From positions 1-62,820 of the forward strand of contig NZ_JAUVWH010000002.1 of assembly GCF_030604225.1 (NCBI RefSeq): a stretch of DNA of 62,820 bases. The letters are read 5' to 3'. Under the pieces are notes generated by a model that did no database searches, had not been told where the DNA came from, and saw only the letters and a list, made by a program, of their open reading frames with translations. Both the position numbers and the translations under genes were made by a program. Shown here piece after piece: positions 31,804 through 41,000 of this stretch; position 1 is the first letter of the stretch, and every line of letters starts with the position of its first letter. This DNA comes from Geoalkalibacter sp. Lineage in GTDB: Bacteria; Desulfobacterota; Desulfuromonadia; Desulfuromonadales; Geoalkalibacteraceae.

Positions 31804-32955
31804 ATGGCGATTTACCTCGACAATGCAGCCACCTCCTTTCCCAAGCCGGAAGAGGTTCACCACGCCGTGTCCGCGACCTTGCGCAACACGGGCGCCAACC
31901 CCGGGCGCGGCGGGCACCACCTGGCGCTGGAGGCCGGCCGCATTGTGTTCGAGGCGCGCGAAGCCGCGGCGGACATCATCGGTGCTCGGGATGCCTCGCG
32001 CATCGCCTTCACCGGCAACGCCACCGAGGCGATCAATTTCGGCCTGTTGGGGCTGCTGCGGCCCGGTGACCGGGTCGTCACCTCGACCATGGAGCATAAT
32101 GCCGTGACCCGGCCCCTGCGCGCCCTGCAGGATTTGGGCGTGCGCGTGGTCAAGGTGGCGGCGGATGGACGCGGCCGCATTGATCCCGCTGAAATCCGTC
32201 GGGCCTGCGCGGAAAAAACCGCGATGGTGGTGCTCAGTCATTGTTCCAACGTGACCGGCACTCTTCAGCCCATCGAGGAGATCGGCCCCTGGTGCCGTCG
32301 CGAGGGGATCGTCTTTTTCGTCGACGCGGCGCAGAGCGCGGGAATCTTTGCCCTCGACGTGGCTGACATGGGCATCGACCTGCTGGCGGCGCCCGGGCAC
32401 AAAGGGCTGATGGGTCCGCAGGGCACGGGATTTCTCTACGTTCGCGAGGGTTTGGAGCTTCGTCCCCTGGTTTATGGCGGTACCGGTGCCAATTCCAGTT
32501 CGGACCTGCCTCCCGAGCAGATGCCCGAACGTCTGGAGGCAGGCACCCTCAATACGCCTGGACTGGCGGGGCTGACCGCCGGCATTCGATTCTTGCGGCG
32601 CGAGGGTCTGGCCGCGGTGCGCGCCCACGAGGCCGAACTGCTTGGCGAACTGATCGCGGGACTGTCCGCCATCCCCGGAATCAAGCTTTATGGGCCCCGC
32701 GATCCTCTTTTCCACGGCGGCGCCCTGTCCCTGACCCTGGGGGATTACGATCCGGCGGAAATCGGTTTTCTGCTGGACCGCGAATACGGTATTCTGGCGC
32801 GCGTCGGCCTGCACTGCGCGCCCGATGCCCATCGCACCATCGGCACCTTTCCCCGCGGCACGGTGCGCCTGAGTCCGGGATATTTCAACACCCTGGACGA
32901 GATGCGGACCGTGGTCGGCGCCCTGAGCGCCCTGGCGGCGCACCCGCCAGGTTGA
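31804..32955 (+). CDS. class V aminotransferase, cysteine desulfurase/selenocysteine lyase-like
   Basis: A 383-residue PLP enzyme. The cofactor lysine is K200 in AAPGHKGLMGPQGTGF. The sulfur-carrying Cys is C338 in RVGLHCAPDAHRTIG. Other marks are the opening IYLDNAATSFPKPEEV, STMEHNAVTRPL and VDAAQSAG. It looks like the desulfurase subgroup that in some bacteria travels with selD and selenium-dependent enzymes; this is from memory. The start is ATG 31804; a short in-frame extension to 31765 would overlap the SPASM gene. With YedE nearby, it may mobilise sulfur or selenium for this locus. Confidence 0.88.
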   Translation: MAIYLDNAATSFPKPEEVHHAVSATLRNTGANPGRGGHHLALEAGRIVFEAREAAADIIGARDASRIAFTGNATEAINFGLLGLLRPGDRVVTSTMEHNAVTRPLRALQDLGVRVVKVAADGRGRIDPAEIRRACAEKTAMVVLSHCSNVTGTLQPIEEIGPWCRREGIVFFVDAAQSAGIFALDVADMGIDLLAAPGHKGLMGPQGTGFLYVREGLELRPLVYGGTGANSSSDLPPEQMPERLEAGTLNTPGLAGLTAGIRFLRREGLAAVRAHEAELLGELIAGLSAIPGIKLYGPRDPLFHGGALSLTLGDYDPAEIGFLLDREYGILARVGLHCAPDAHRTIGTFPRGTVRLSPGYFNTLDEMRTVVGALSALAAHPPG

Positions 32956-32986
32956 GAGTGGTTTCTTTCGGTCAAGGAGTTCTTGC

Positions 32987-33262
32987 ATGACGCTGTCGCG
33001 CTGCCGTCCGCTGTTGGCTGCCCTGGCCGCCCTCGTGTTGATCGGCTGTTCCCTGCCGCCGGAAAAGCCCCTGTCCCGTCAGGATCTGGCCCGAACCAAC
33101 ATCTATCGCATCTATCAGATCGATGATGCACCCGAGGCGGTGCTCAACGCCCTCAATCACCAGGGGGAAGTGGTCATCGAGGGCTTCTACCGCCAACGTC
33201 CCGTTTACATCAAGTTGCTTGCCACCAGCGACGGGATCGAAGTTTCGCACTACAACCGCTGA
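32987..33262 (+). CDS. small lipoprotein, unknown function
   Basis: A 91-residue lipoprotein with lipobox LIGC (C21) after a 20-residue signal. The mature part is only 70 residues (NIYRIYQIDDAPEAVLNALNHQGEVVIEGFYRQRPVYIKLLAT), with a mixed alpha/beta pattern. It lies 31 bases after the desulfurase-like gene, and GGTCAAGGAG precedes its start. It may be the last gene of the upstream transcript or lead into phoH. I recognise no family. Confidence 0.65.
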   Translation: MTLSRCRPLLAALAALVLIGCSLPPEKPLSRQDLARTNIYRIYQIDDAPEAVLNALNHQGEVVIEGFYRQRPVYIKLLATSDGIEVSHYNR

Positions 33263-33308
33263 TCCGCTTCATTCTCTCTCAACCCTTGCTTCCGGAAATG
33301 AGATTCTG

Positions 33309-34625
33309 ATGAAGAAAGTCTATATTCTTGATACCAATGTTCTTCTCCATGATCCCGAGGCCCTGTTCAAATTCGAGGACAACGATGTCGTGGTGCCCAT
33401 CACGGTCATCGAGGAAATCGATCGCTTCAAGAAGGACCAGAACGAAACCGGCCGCAACGCCCGCCACATTTCGCGCATCCTCGATCGCATGCGCGAGGAC
33501 AATCGCCTCACCGAAGGTGTTGTCCTGGATACGGGCGGCACCCTGACGGTCGAAATCTACCAGGAAGAATTCATCCGCCAGTTGCCGCCGGAACTGCGCA
33601 CCGAGCGCGGCGACAATCGCATTCTCGCCGTGGCCATGCAGAAAAAGGCGCAATGCGACTGCCCGGTGGTGTTCGTTACCAAGGATACCAACCTGCGCAT
33701 CAAATCCGATGCCCTGGGGCTGGACGCCGAGGATTATGAATCGGATAAGGTGTCCATCGAGGAACTCTATTCCGGCACCGCCCAAGTCATGCTTAGCAAG
33801 GAGGAGGTGGACAAGTTCTACGGTCAAGGGTTTCTCGATCTGCCCGGCGCGTATCTGCCCAACCAAGGCCTGACGCTGATCGATGAAGGCAACCCCTCCC
33901 ACACCGCCATCGGTCGCTACAGCAAGGCTCAGCAAAAAGTCGTGCCCTTGCTGCGCCCCCCCAAGGAGGGGCTCTGGGGCATTCACTCGCGCAATCGCGA
34001 GCAGCAGTTCGCCTTTGATCTGCTGCTCAATGACGACATTCAGCTCGTGACCCTGGTGGGCAAGGCCGGTACCGGCAAGACGCTGCTCGCCATCGCGGCG
34101 GGCCTGCACAAGGTCTCCGACGAAGGCAGCTACAGTCGCCTGCTGGTGTCGCGTCCCGTGTTCCCCCTGGGCAAGGATCTGGGTTTTTTGCCGGGGGATC
34201 TCGAGGAAAAGCTCGCTCCCTGGATGCAGCCCATTTTCGACAACGTCGAGCTGCTGCTGGGCAACGTCGATGAGCGTGGCAAGCGCAAGCGCGGCTACAA
34301 GGAGTTGGTCGACTTGGGATTTCTCGAAATCGAGGCGTTGACCTATATCCGCGGGCGCTCCATTCCCCGGCAGTTTCTCATCGTCGACGAAGCGCAGAAT
34401 CTCACCCCCCACGAGATCAAGACCATCGTCACCCGCGCCGGGGAAGGAACCAAGATCGTGCTCACCGGCGACCCCTACCAGATCGACAACCCCTATGTGG
34501 ATTCGTCGAGCAACGGCCTGACCTACGTTGTCGAAAAGTTCAAGGAGCAGGAACTCTCCGGCCACGTCATCCTGACCAAGGGCGAACGTTCGCCCCTGGC
34601 GGAACTGGCGGCGAATCTGCTGTAA
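33309..34625 (+). CDS. PIN domain-PhoH ATPase fusion
   Basis: A 438-residue cytosolic protein. Residues about 1-140 are a PIN nuclease domain with acidic residues (VYILDTNVLLHDPEAL, VITVIEEIDRFK, RGDNRILAVAM, VFVTKDTNLRIK). Residues about 230-438 are a PhoH P-loop ATPase with Walker A VGKAGTGKTLLA and Walker B QFLIVDEAQNLTPHEIKTI. PhoH2-type proteins couple RNA unwinding to cleavage. There is no adjacent antitoxin. The start is ATG 33309 (MKKVYILDT); the open frame upstream overlaps the lipoprotein gene and is not homologous. Confidence 0.92.
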   Translation: MKKVYILDTNVLLHDPEALFKFEDNDVVVPITVIEEIDRFKKDQNETGRNARHISRILDRMREDNRLTEGVVLDTGGTLTVEIYQEEFIRQLPPELRTERGDNRILAVAMQKKAQCDCPVVFVTKDTNLRIKSDALGLDAEDYESDKVSIEELYSGTAQVMLSKEEVDKFYGQGFLDLPGAYLPNQGLTLIDEGNPSHTAIGRYSKAQQKVVPLLRPPKEGLWGIHSRNREQQFAFDLLLNDDIQLVTLVGKAGTGKTLLAIAAGLHKVSDEGSYSRLLVSRPVFPLGKDLGFLPGDLEEKLAPWMQPIFDNVELLLGNVDERGKRKRGYKELVDLGFLEIEALTYIRGRSIPRQFLIVDEAQNLTPHEIKTIVTRAGEGTKIVLTGDPYQIDNPYVDSSSNGLTYVVEKFKEQELSGHVILTKGERSPLAELAANLL

Positions 34626-34631
34626 ATTGCT

Positions 34632-34692
34632 GTCCTTTGTCCTTGGTCCTTTGTTTTTTTAGACCAGTGACAAAGGACCAGGGACAAAGGAC
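34632..34692. repeat. long near-perfect inverted repeat downstream of phoH
   Basis: A 23-bp inverted repeat (34632-34654 with 34670-34692, one G-T mismatch) has a 15-base loop. Each arm is itself built from two copies of a GTCCTTTGT-like word. A T7 run begins the loop. It fills the gap between phoH and tsaD and ends eight bases before the tsaD ATG. It could act as a terminator or be a small repeat element. Confidence 0.75.
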
Positions 34693-34700
34693 CGCTTATT

Positions 34701-35732
34701 ATGCTTTTGCTCTGCCTTGAGTCGTCCTGTGACGAAACCTCCGCGGCGGTGGTGCGCGGCGGGCGCGAAGTGCTCTCCAACGTCATCGCCTCGCAGGTCG
34801 ACGTGCATGCGCGCTATGGCGGCGTGGTGCCCGAGCTCGCCTCGCGCAAGCACCTGGAGGCCCTGCCGGTGGTGGTCGCCGAGGCCCTGGAGAAAGCCGG
34901 GGTGGACATCGGCGCCATCGAAGGGTTGGCGGTGACGCGCGGCCCCGGGCTGGTCGGCGCCTTGCTGGTGGGGCTGGCGGCGGCCAAGGCCCTGGCCTTC
35001 GCCCGCGGCATTCCCTGGGTCGGCGTCCATCACATCGAAGGGCACGCCCTGGCGATTCAGTTGGAGCGCGAGGTCGCCTATCCCTTCGTCAGCCTCATTG
35101 TGTCGGGTGGCCATACCCATCTCTATCGCGTTGACGGGGTCGGCCGCTACCGCACCCTGGGCCGCACCCTCGACGATGCGGCGGGGGAGGCCTACGACAA
35201 GGTCGCCAAGCTGCTCGGGCTGGGCTATCCGGGGGGCGCGGTCATGGATCGGCTGGCGGCCGAGGGCGATCCCGCAGCCATCGTGTTTCCCCGACCCCTG
35301 TTGCACCAGGACAATCTGGACTTTAGCTTCAGCGGCATCAAAACCGCCGTGCTCAATTATGTGAACCGCCAGAAAACGACCATCGAGGGGCAGCACCTCA
35401 AGGATCTGGCGGCGGGTTTTCAGCGGGCGGCGGTGGAGGTATTGACGGCCAAGGCTCTGCGGGCCCTGGACGCCACCGGCATGCAACGCCTGGTCGTGGC
35501 CGGCGGCGTCGCCTGCAATCGCGGCCTGCGTCAGTCCCTGCAGCAGGCGGCCGCGGAGCGGGGCGTCGAGGTCTACTTTCCCTCGCCGCTGCTGTGCACC
35601 GACAACGCCGCCATGCTCGGCGTGGCCGCGCAGGATTATCTACAGCGGGGCTATGCGTCGCCCCTGGATCTCAACGCCCTGGCCAGTTGGCCTCTGGATC
35701 GCGCCGGAGACGATTTCTCGCGGGACCTGTAA
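34701..35732 (+). CDS. tsaD: tRNA N6-adenosine threonylcarbamoyltransferase
   Basis: A 343-residue ASKHA-fold protein that, with TsaB/TsaE, transfers threonylcarbamoyl to A37 of ANN-reading tRNAs. It opens LLCLESSCDETSAAVV. The metal-binding histidines are H111 and H115 in VHHIEGHALA. It also has SGGHTHLYRVDG and the C-terminal CTDNAAMLGVAA. Full length for the family. The ATG lies just after the inverted repeat, with no clear ribosome site other than GGACC, so expression may depend on that region. Confidence 0.97.
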   Translation: MLLLCLESSCDETSAAVVRGGREVLSNVIASQVDVHARYGGVVPELASRKHLEALPVVVAEALEKAGVDIGAIEGLAVTRGPGLVGALLVGLAAAKALAFARGIPWVGVHHIEGHALAIQLEREVAYPFVSLIVSGGHTHLYRVDGVGRYRTLGRTLDDAAGEAYDKVAKLLGLGYPGGAVMDRLAAEGDPAAIVFPRPLLHQDNLDFSFSGIKTAVLNYVNRQKTTIEGQHLKDLAAGFQRAAVEVLTAKALRALDATGMQRLVVAGGVACNRGLRQSLQQAAAERGVEVYFPSPLLCTDNAAMLGVAAQDYLQRGYASPLDLNALASWPLDRAGDDFSRDL

Positions 35733-35759
35733 TCGCAGTTTGCGGACGACAAGAGGACT

Positions 35760-36242
35760 ATGTGGCGGCGCTGGGGTCTGATCCGACAGTTTAAGCTCAA
35801 TTTCATTCGCTTGCTGCGCCTGCAGGGCAGTGCCGATGAAATCGCCAAGGGGCTGGCCCTGGGGGTGTTCATCGGGCTGACGCCGACCTTCGGCGTGCAG
35901 ATGGTCATTGCCGTGTTCATGGCCATTTTGCTGCGCGAGAACAAAATCGCCGCCGCCATCGGCGTGTGGGTGACCAATCCCCTGACGGCACCCTTCATTT
36001 ATGCGCTCAGCTATGAAACCGGCCGCCTGCTGCTGCGCATGGAGCGGGTGCACCTGCTGCAGGAATTCAACTTCCAGGCCCTGAAGAACTTCGGCTGGGA
36101 TCTGTTTTTGCCTCTGACGGTCGGCGGCGTGGTTCTGGGGATTTTCAGCGGCGCCCTGACCTACGCTCTGACTTTGCGCCTGATCCCTTTGTTCAAAAAC
36201 TGGCGTGTGCCTCGCTGGCCACGCCGTAAAAAGCGTGGGTAA
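35760..36242 (+). CDS. DUF2062 inner-membrane protein
   Basis: A 160-residue protein with three or four hydrophobic segments and the DUF2062 signature: GSADEIAKGLALGVFIGLTPTFGVQMVIAV, followed by NKIAAAIGVWVTNPLTAPFIYALSYETGRLLL. The C-terminus is strongly basic (WPRRKKRG). Function of the family is unknown; members often sit near cell-envelope or RNA genes. AAGAGG precedes the ATG. It is ten bases upstream of ksgA. Confidence 0.88.
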   Translation: MWRRWGLIRQFKLNFIRLLRLQGSADEIAKGLALGVFIGLTPTFGVQMVIAVFMAILLRENKIAAAIGVWVTNPLTAPFIYALSYETGRLLLRMERVHLLQEFNFQALKNFGWDLFLPLTVGGVVLGIFSGALTYALTLRLIPLFKNWRVPRWPRRKKRG

Positions 36243-36252
36243 AGGACGCAAG

Positions 36253-37044
36253 ATGAAGGACGAACACCAGCCGCGCAAACGTTTCGGGCAGAATTTCCTG
36301 CGCGATCTTTCCGTCGTCGAGCGCATCCTTGAAGCCGCGCGGCTCGACCGGAACAGCCGCGTGCTGGAAATCGGTCCCGGCCTCGGGGCGCTGACGAACC
36401 GACTGCTTGAACTGGCAGGGCGGGTCGAGGTGATGGAGATCGACCGCGATTTGGTGGCCCGCCTGGAAGAGCGCGGCCATCCCCGCCTCAAGATCCATCA
36501 AGGCGATGCCTTGCACCTTCCCTGGAATGAATTGCTCCTTGAGCCGCCCTATACCCTGGTGGCCAACCTGCCCTACAACATCTCCAGCCAGATCCTGTTT
36601 CGCATTCTGGACCATCGCCACCTCTTCGGTCGTCTGGTGCTCATGTTCCAGAAGGAAGTGGGCGAGCGCCTGTGCGCCGCGCCCGGCACCGGCGAGTACG
36701 GCATCCTCTCGGTGCTCTGCCCCCTATGGTTCGATATCCGTCGGGTGGTGTTGGTGCGTCCCGGCGCTTTTTTCCCGCCCCCCAAGGTCGACTCGGTGGT
36801 GCTGTCTTTCGAGGCGTTGGCGGCCCCCCGGGTGGCGGTGGACGATGAAGCTTTTTTTCGTCGGGTGGTCAAGGCCGCTTTCGCGCAGCGCCGCAAAACC
36901 CTGCGCAACACCTTGAAATCCGCCGGTTTCGCCGAAACCGATCTACTCGCGGCGCTCGAAGGCTGCGGCCTCGATCCCCAGGCGCGGGGAGAAACCCTGT
37001 CCCTGGAACAGTTTGCCCGACTCGCGGCGGCCTTGCGCCGCTAA
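36253..37044 (+). CDS. rsmA: 16S rRNA (A1518/A1519-N6) dimethyltransferase
   Basis: A 263-residue KsgA/RsmA enzyme that dimethylates two adjacent adenines near the 3' end of 16S rRNA during 30S maturation. It has KRFGQNFLRD, SAM motif VLEIGPGLGALT, catalytic VANLPYNISSQILF and the downstream LVLMFQKEVGERLCA segment. The start is ATG 36253, after AAAGGA at 36242-36247. Part of a tight run with DUF2062 before it and a parvulin gene after it. Confidence 0.97.
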   Translation: MKDEHQPRKRFGQNFLRDLSVVERILEAARLDRNSRVLEIGPGLGALTNRLLELAGRVEVMEIDRDLVARLEERGHPRLKIHQGDALHLPWNELLLEPPYTLVANLPYNISSQILFRILDHRHLFGRLVLMFQKEVGERLCAAPGTGEYGILSVLCPLWFDIRRVVLVRPGAFFPPPKVDSVVLSFEALAAPRVAVDDEAFFRRVVKAAFAQRRKTLRNTLKSAGFAETDLLAALEGCGLDPQARGETLSLEQFARLAAALRR

Positions 37045-37070
37045 CCCCCGTTCAGCAAAGGAGACTCCCA

Positions 37071-37943
37071 TTGGATACCGTCGCCAAGGTCAATGGCCGA
37101 CCCATCAGCCGCAACGAACTCGACAGCACCATGCGCGTCTACGCCCAGCAGATGCATCATAAGGCGGTCGAGCAACTCACCGTCGATCAGTTCCAGGAAA
37201 TCCAGGATATGTCCATGGAAAAGCTCATCGCCCGGGCGCTGATCTTCCAGGCCGCGCTGGCCGCCGGCATCGTCGCCGCGGAAGCCCTGGTCGAGGAAGA
37301 AAAAGACAAGCTCATCGCCTCCTTTTCCAATGCCGAGGAATTCTATGCCAACCTGGAGAAAGCCGGGATGAGCCCTGAATTCTATCACCGCATGGTGCGC
37401 GAGGATCTGACCGTCAATCTCATGACCGCCGAAAAGCTCAAGGAGGTCGCCGAGCCCCAGGCGCAGGAGGTGGAAAAGATCTATCAGCGTTATCCGCGGA
37501 AAATGATCGAGCCTGAAAAAGTCCATGCCCGGCACATTCTCATCGCCGGTCAGGGTGACGAGCGCGAATCGGCCCTGGCGCGGATTCGCGACCTGCGCTC
37601 GCGGTTGACCGTCGCCGACTTCGAACGCCTCGCCCGTGAGTACTCCGATTGCCCCAGCGCCCAGGCCGGCGGCGATCTCGGCTACTTCAGCCGGGGTCAG
37701 ATGGTGGATTCCTTTGAGGAGGCAGCGTTTCGCCAGCAACCGGGCGAATTGGGCGAGATCGTGGAGACGCCCTACGGGTTTCATCTGATCCTGGTGCTGG
37801 ACAAAACGCCCGAGCGTCGGCTCGGTCTGGAAGAGGCTGAACAACGCCTGCGCGCTTTTCTCAAGGAAGAGGCCGAGGTGAAACTGCTCAAGGAATGGGT
37901 CGGAGACTTGCGCCGCCAGGCCGATGTGCAAATCCTGGTCTGA
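37071..37943 (+). CDS. parvulin-type peptidyl-prolyl isomerase
   Basis: A 290-residue protein with an N-terminal SurA/PrsA-like helical chaperone part (DTVAKVNGRPISRNELDSTMRVYAQQM …). A single parvulin (PpiC) domain covers about residues 150-250: KVHARHILIAGQGDERESALARI, AREYSDCPSAQAGGDLGYFSRGQMVDSFEEAAF, VETPYGFHLILVLDK. The start is TTG 37071, behind AAAGGAG. No signal peptide is visible at this start, which is unusual for SurA-like proteins, so a cytosolic role is possible. Confidence 0.88.
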   Translation: MDTVAKVNGRPISRNELDSTMRVYAQQMHHKAVEQLTVDQFQEIQDMSMEKLIARALIFQAALAAGIVAAEALVEEEKDKLIASFSNAEEFYANLEKAGMSPEFYHRMVREDLTVNLMTAEKLKEVAEPQAQEVEKIYQRYPRKMIEPEKVHARHILIAGQGDERESALARIRDLRSRLTVADFERLAREYSDCPSAQAGGDLGYFSRGQMVDSFEEAAFRQQPGELGEIVETPYGFHLILVLDKTPERRLGLEEAEQRLRAFLKEEAEVKLLKEWVGDLRRQADVQILV

Positions 37944-37975
37944 AATCCTGGCTTCCAGGGGTTGGCGGCGGTGAC

Positions 37976-38003
37976 TTGCAAAGCCGGGTCGGTCTTCTAT
38001 TCT
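37976..38003 (+). promoter_or_regulatory. candidate promoter of the glutamate dehydrogenase gene
   Basis: TTGCAA (37976-37981), a 16-base spacer and TATTCT (37998-38003) lie about 60 bases upstream of the ATG at 38065, in the 121-base gap after the isomerase gene. Confidence 0.4.
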
Positions 38004-38064
38004 TTTTAGAGAAGCTTCATGACCTTGCCCCGCCGCCGTCAACCTTCTGCCTGTCAAGGATGTC

Positions 38065-41000
38065 ATGAAAACTCTTGCGGATTCGGATGCCCAGGATTCT
38101 GGTCGCGTGGCGGCCGAGACACTCACCACGGATATCCTGAAGAGACTTGACTCCCTGGCCCCTGCCGGTCAGGGAGAAGCTCTGCGCCAACTGGCGCTGG
38201 AATTGGAAGTCCACACCGCGCGGTCCTATTACCAGCATCTGCCCGCCGAGCGATTGGCGGGCTGGCTGGCGAAAATTTTCACCTTCATCGACGCGCGGCG
38301 CGAGGATGTCGCCCTAGCCCTGGTGCCCAGGGCAAGACATGGGCGCTGCTATCTGCTCACCAACACCCCCGATGCACCCTTCCTGGTCGATTCGCTGCAG
38401 GCTCTGCTCAATCGCCATCGTTTGCGTTTCCAGGTCATCAGTCACCCCATTCTGTCCATTCGTCGGCGGCAGGGCCGGATCACCGAACTCTCCGGCCGGT
38501 CCGGCAAGGCGCCCCGCGAGTCCCTGATCCTCATGGAACTTCAGGGTCTTCAGGAGAAGGCGCGGCGACGCCTGGAGGAAGAGGTGCGTGAGGTCTTCAC
38601 GGCGGTATTGCGGGTCAAGCGTGATCAGCGCAAGCTCTCCGCCTGCCTGCGGCGCCTGGAAAAACTCGCGCCCGACGGGGAGGAACGCGAGTTCTGGAGT
38701 TGGCTGCGCAACGACAATTTTTTACCCTTCGGCTACCGCAACTGGCTGGTTGCCCAGCCGGGGGGCGCCGGTCAGGTAACTCTGGACGAGGAGCCCCTGG
38801 GTATTTTCCCGGGAGTGCCCGAGATGCGCAGGGGCGAAACCCTGCCTTTGGCGCGTTTCGGCAGCGAGGCCCATCGGCGCATCCTGCGTGACGGTGTGCT
38901 GGTGGTGGAGGCGACGGACAACCTGAGCCCGGTGCATCGCGGCGAGCACCTGCACTATCTCGGGTGGCGCGAACCCCTGGCGGACGGCGGTTGGCGCGAG
39001 CATGCCTTTTGCGGGCTTTTTTCCCAGAAGTTTCTCGAGGAGCCGACCTCTTCCATATCCCCGCTGCGGCGCAAAATCGAGCGCGCTCTCCAGGCCCTGG
39101 GCATTCCGCGAGGCTGCCACGACTACAACAAGGCCATCGACATCTTCAACACCTTTCCCAAGGTCGAGTTGTTTTTCATGGGAGCCGAGGCCTTGCAGGC
39201 GGCGGCGCGTTCCTTTACGTTTCTCTACCGCGAAGGGGCGGTCAAGGTGGTGCCGGCGCCAAGCCTTTCCGTGCATGGCCTGACCCTGCTGCTGATCATG
39301 CCCCGCGAGTTCTATGACCCCGCCCATTTCGATCGCCTGGACGCCTACATCCGGCGCTTTTTCCATGCCGAGGAGAGCCGTTCGCGGCTCATCCATCTGT
39401 CCAGCGACTACCTGAGTCTGCACGTGCGGGTGGCCTCCGTCGCCACGGACGCCCACCCGGATCCGCGGCGCCTGGAGCGCGGCCTGACGGAAATCGCCCG
39501 GCCCTGGGAGATGAAGCTGCGGGTCTTGTTGGAGCGACGCTTCGGCGAGGAACGCGGCGAAGTGCTCTTTGACCGCTATTGCCAGGGTTTTTCCGCGGAA
39601 TACCGCACCCTGACCCATCCTCGTTTCGCTCTGCGCGATATCGAGGGCATGGAGGAGGTGCGCCGCGACGGCGGAGAGGTTTTCAGTCTCTGGGGGCCTT
39701 TCCATAATGATGAAGAGTTTTTCCGGTTGCAGTTCTACAGCCGCCGCGAAACCTATCTCAACGAGCTCATGCCCCTTCTGGAAAACATGCATCTGTGGGT
39801 CATCGATGAGTTCGATTACATCGTCAAGCCCGGCGACGAAACCTATTACATCAAAAGCTTCGCGGTGCGCTGCGGCGACGAGCGGGCGCTGCCGCTGGGA
39901 CAGCTCAGCGACAAGCTGCTGGCGATGCTCAATGCGCTGCGGCGCCAACAGATCGAGAACGATAATCTCAACCGCCTGCTGGTTCTGACCGGCCTCGACT
40001 GGAAGGACATTGACGTCTTTCGCGGCTACCGCAATTACTATCACCAGCTTGGCGCCACCTTCACCAAGCGGCGTATCGCTTACGCGTTGATTCACAATTC
40101 CCATGTCGCGGATTTGCTTTTCCGCTATTTTCGCGCGCGCTTTGAGCCTCGCGCAGACTGGAGCGACCAGGCGCTGCGCGAGGAGCAGGCTCTCTCGCCT
40201 CTGCGTCTGGAGCTGGCCGCGGCGCTCGAGAAGGTCGCGGATATCAATGAAGACCGCATTCTGCGTATTTTTTTCAACCTCATCGATTCCACGGTCCGCA
40301 CCAATTTTTTTTCGCGGCGCGATGCCGCGGAGTATTTTTTCGCGTTCAAGATCAGCGCCATCGGCATTATCGACATGCCGGCCCCGCGGCCGCTGTTTGA
40401 AATTTACGTGCATGACGCCGCCATGGAAGGCATCCACCTGCGCGGTGGGCGAGTCGCGCGCGGCGGCATTCGCTGGTCGGACCGGCCCGATGATTTTCGC
40501 ACCGAGATTCTCGGCTTGATGAAAACGCAGATGACGAAAAACGCCCTGATCGTTCCCGTGGGTTCCAAGGGCGGCTTTATCGTGCAGACCCCTTACCGGA
40601 CCCGGGAAGAGGGGGCGCGCCTGTCGCGCGCCGCCTATGTCACCCTGATGCGCGGCTTGCTCGATCTCACCGACAACCGCGTGGGCGGTCAGGTGGCGCG
40701 GCCCGCCGGCCTGGTGGCCTATGACGAGGATGATCCCTACCTGGTGGTGGCCGCCGACAAGGGCACGGCGCAGTTTTCCGATACCGCCAACGGCGTCAGC
40801 CGCGAGTATGGCTTCTGGCTCGACGACGCCTTCGCCAGCGGCGGCTCCCAGGGCTACGACCATAAGGCGCTGGGTATTACCGCCCGCGGCGCCTGGGAAT
40901 GCGTAAAGCGCCATTTTCGCGAACTGGGGCGAGATATTCAGGCCGAACCCTTTACCGTCGTGGGCATCGGCGATATGAGCGGCGATGTCTTCGGCAACGG

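Noticed and set aside
24219-33262. Recently transferred island or mobile element
   Set aside because: No integrase, transposase, tRNA junction or terminal repeats, and composition looks like the rest of the window.
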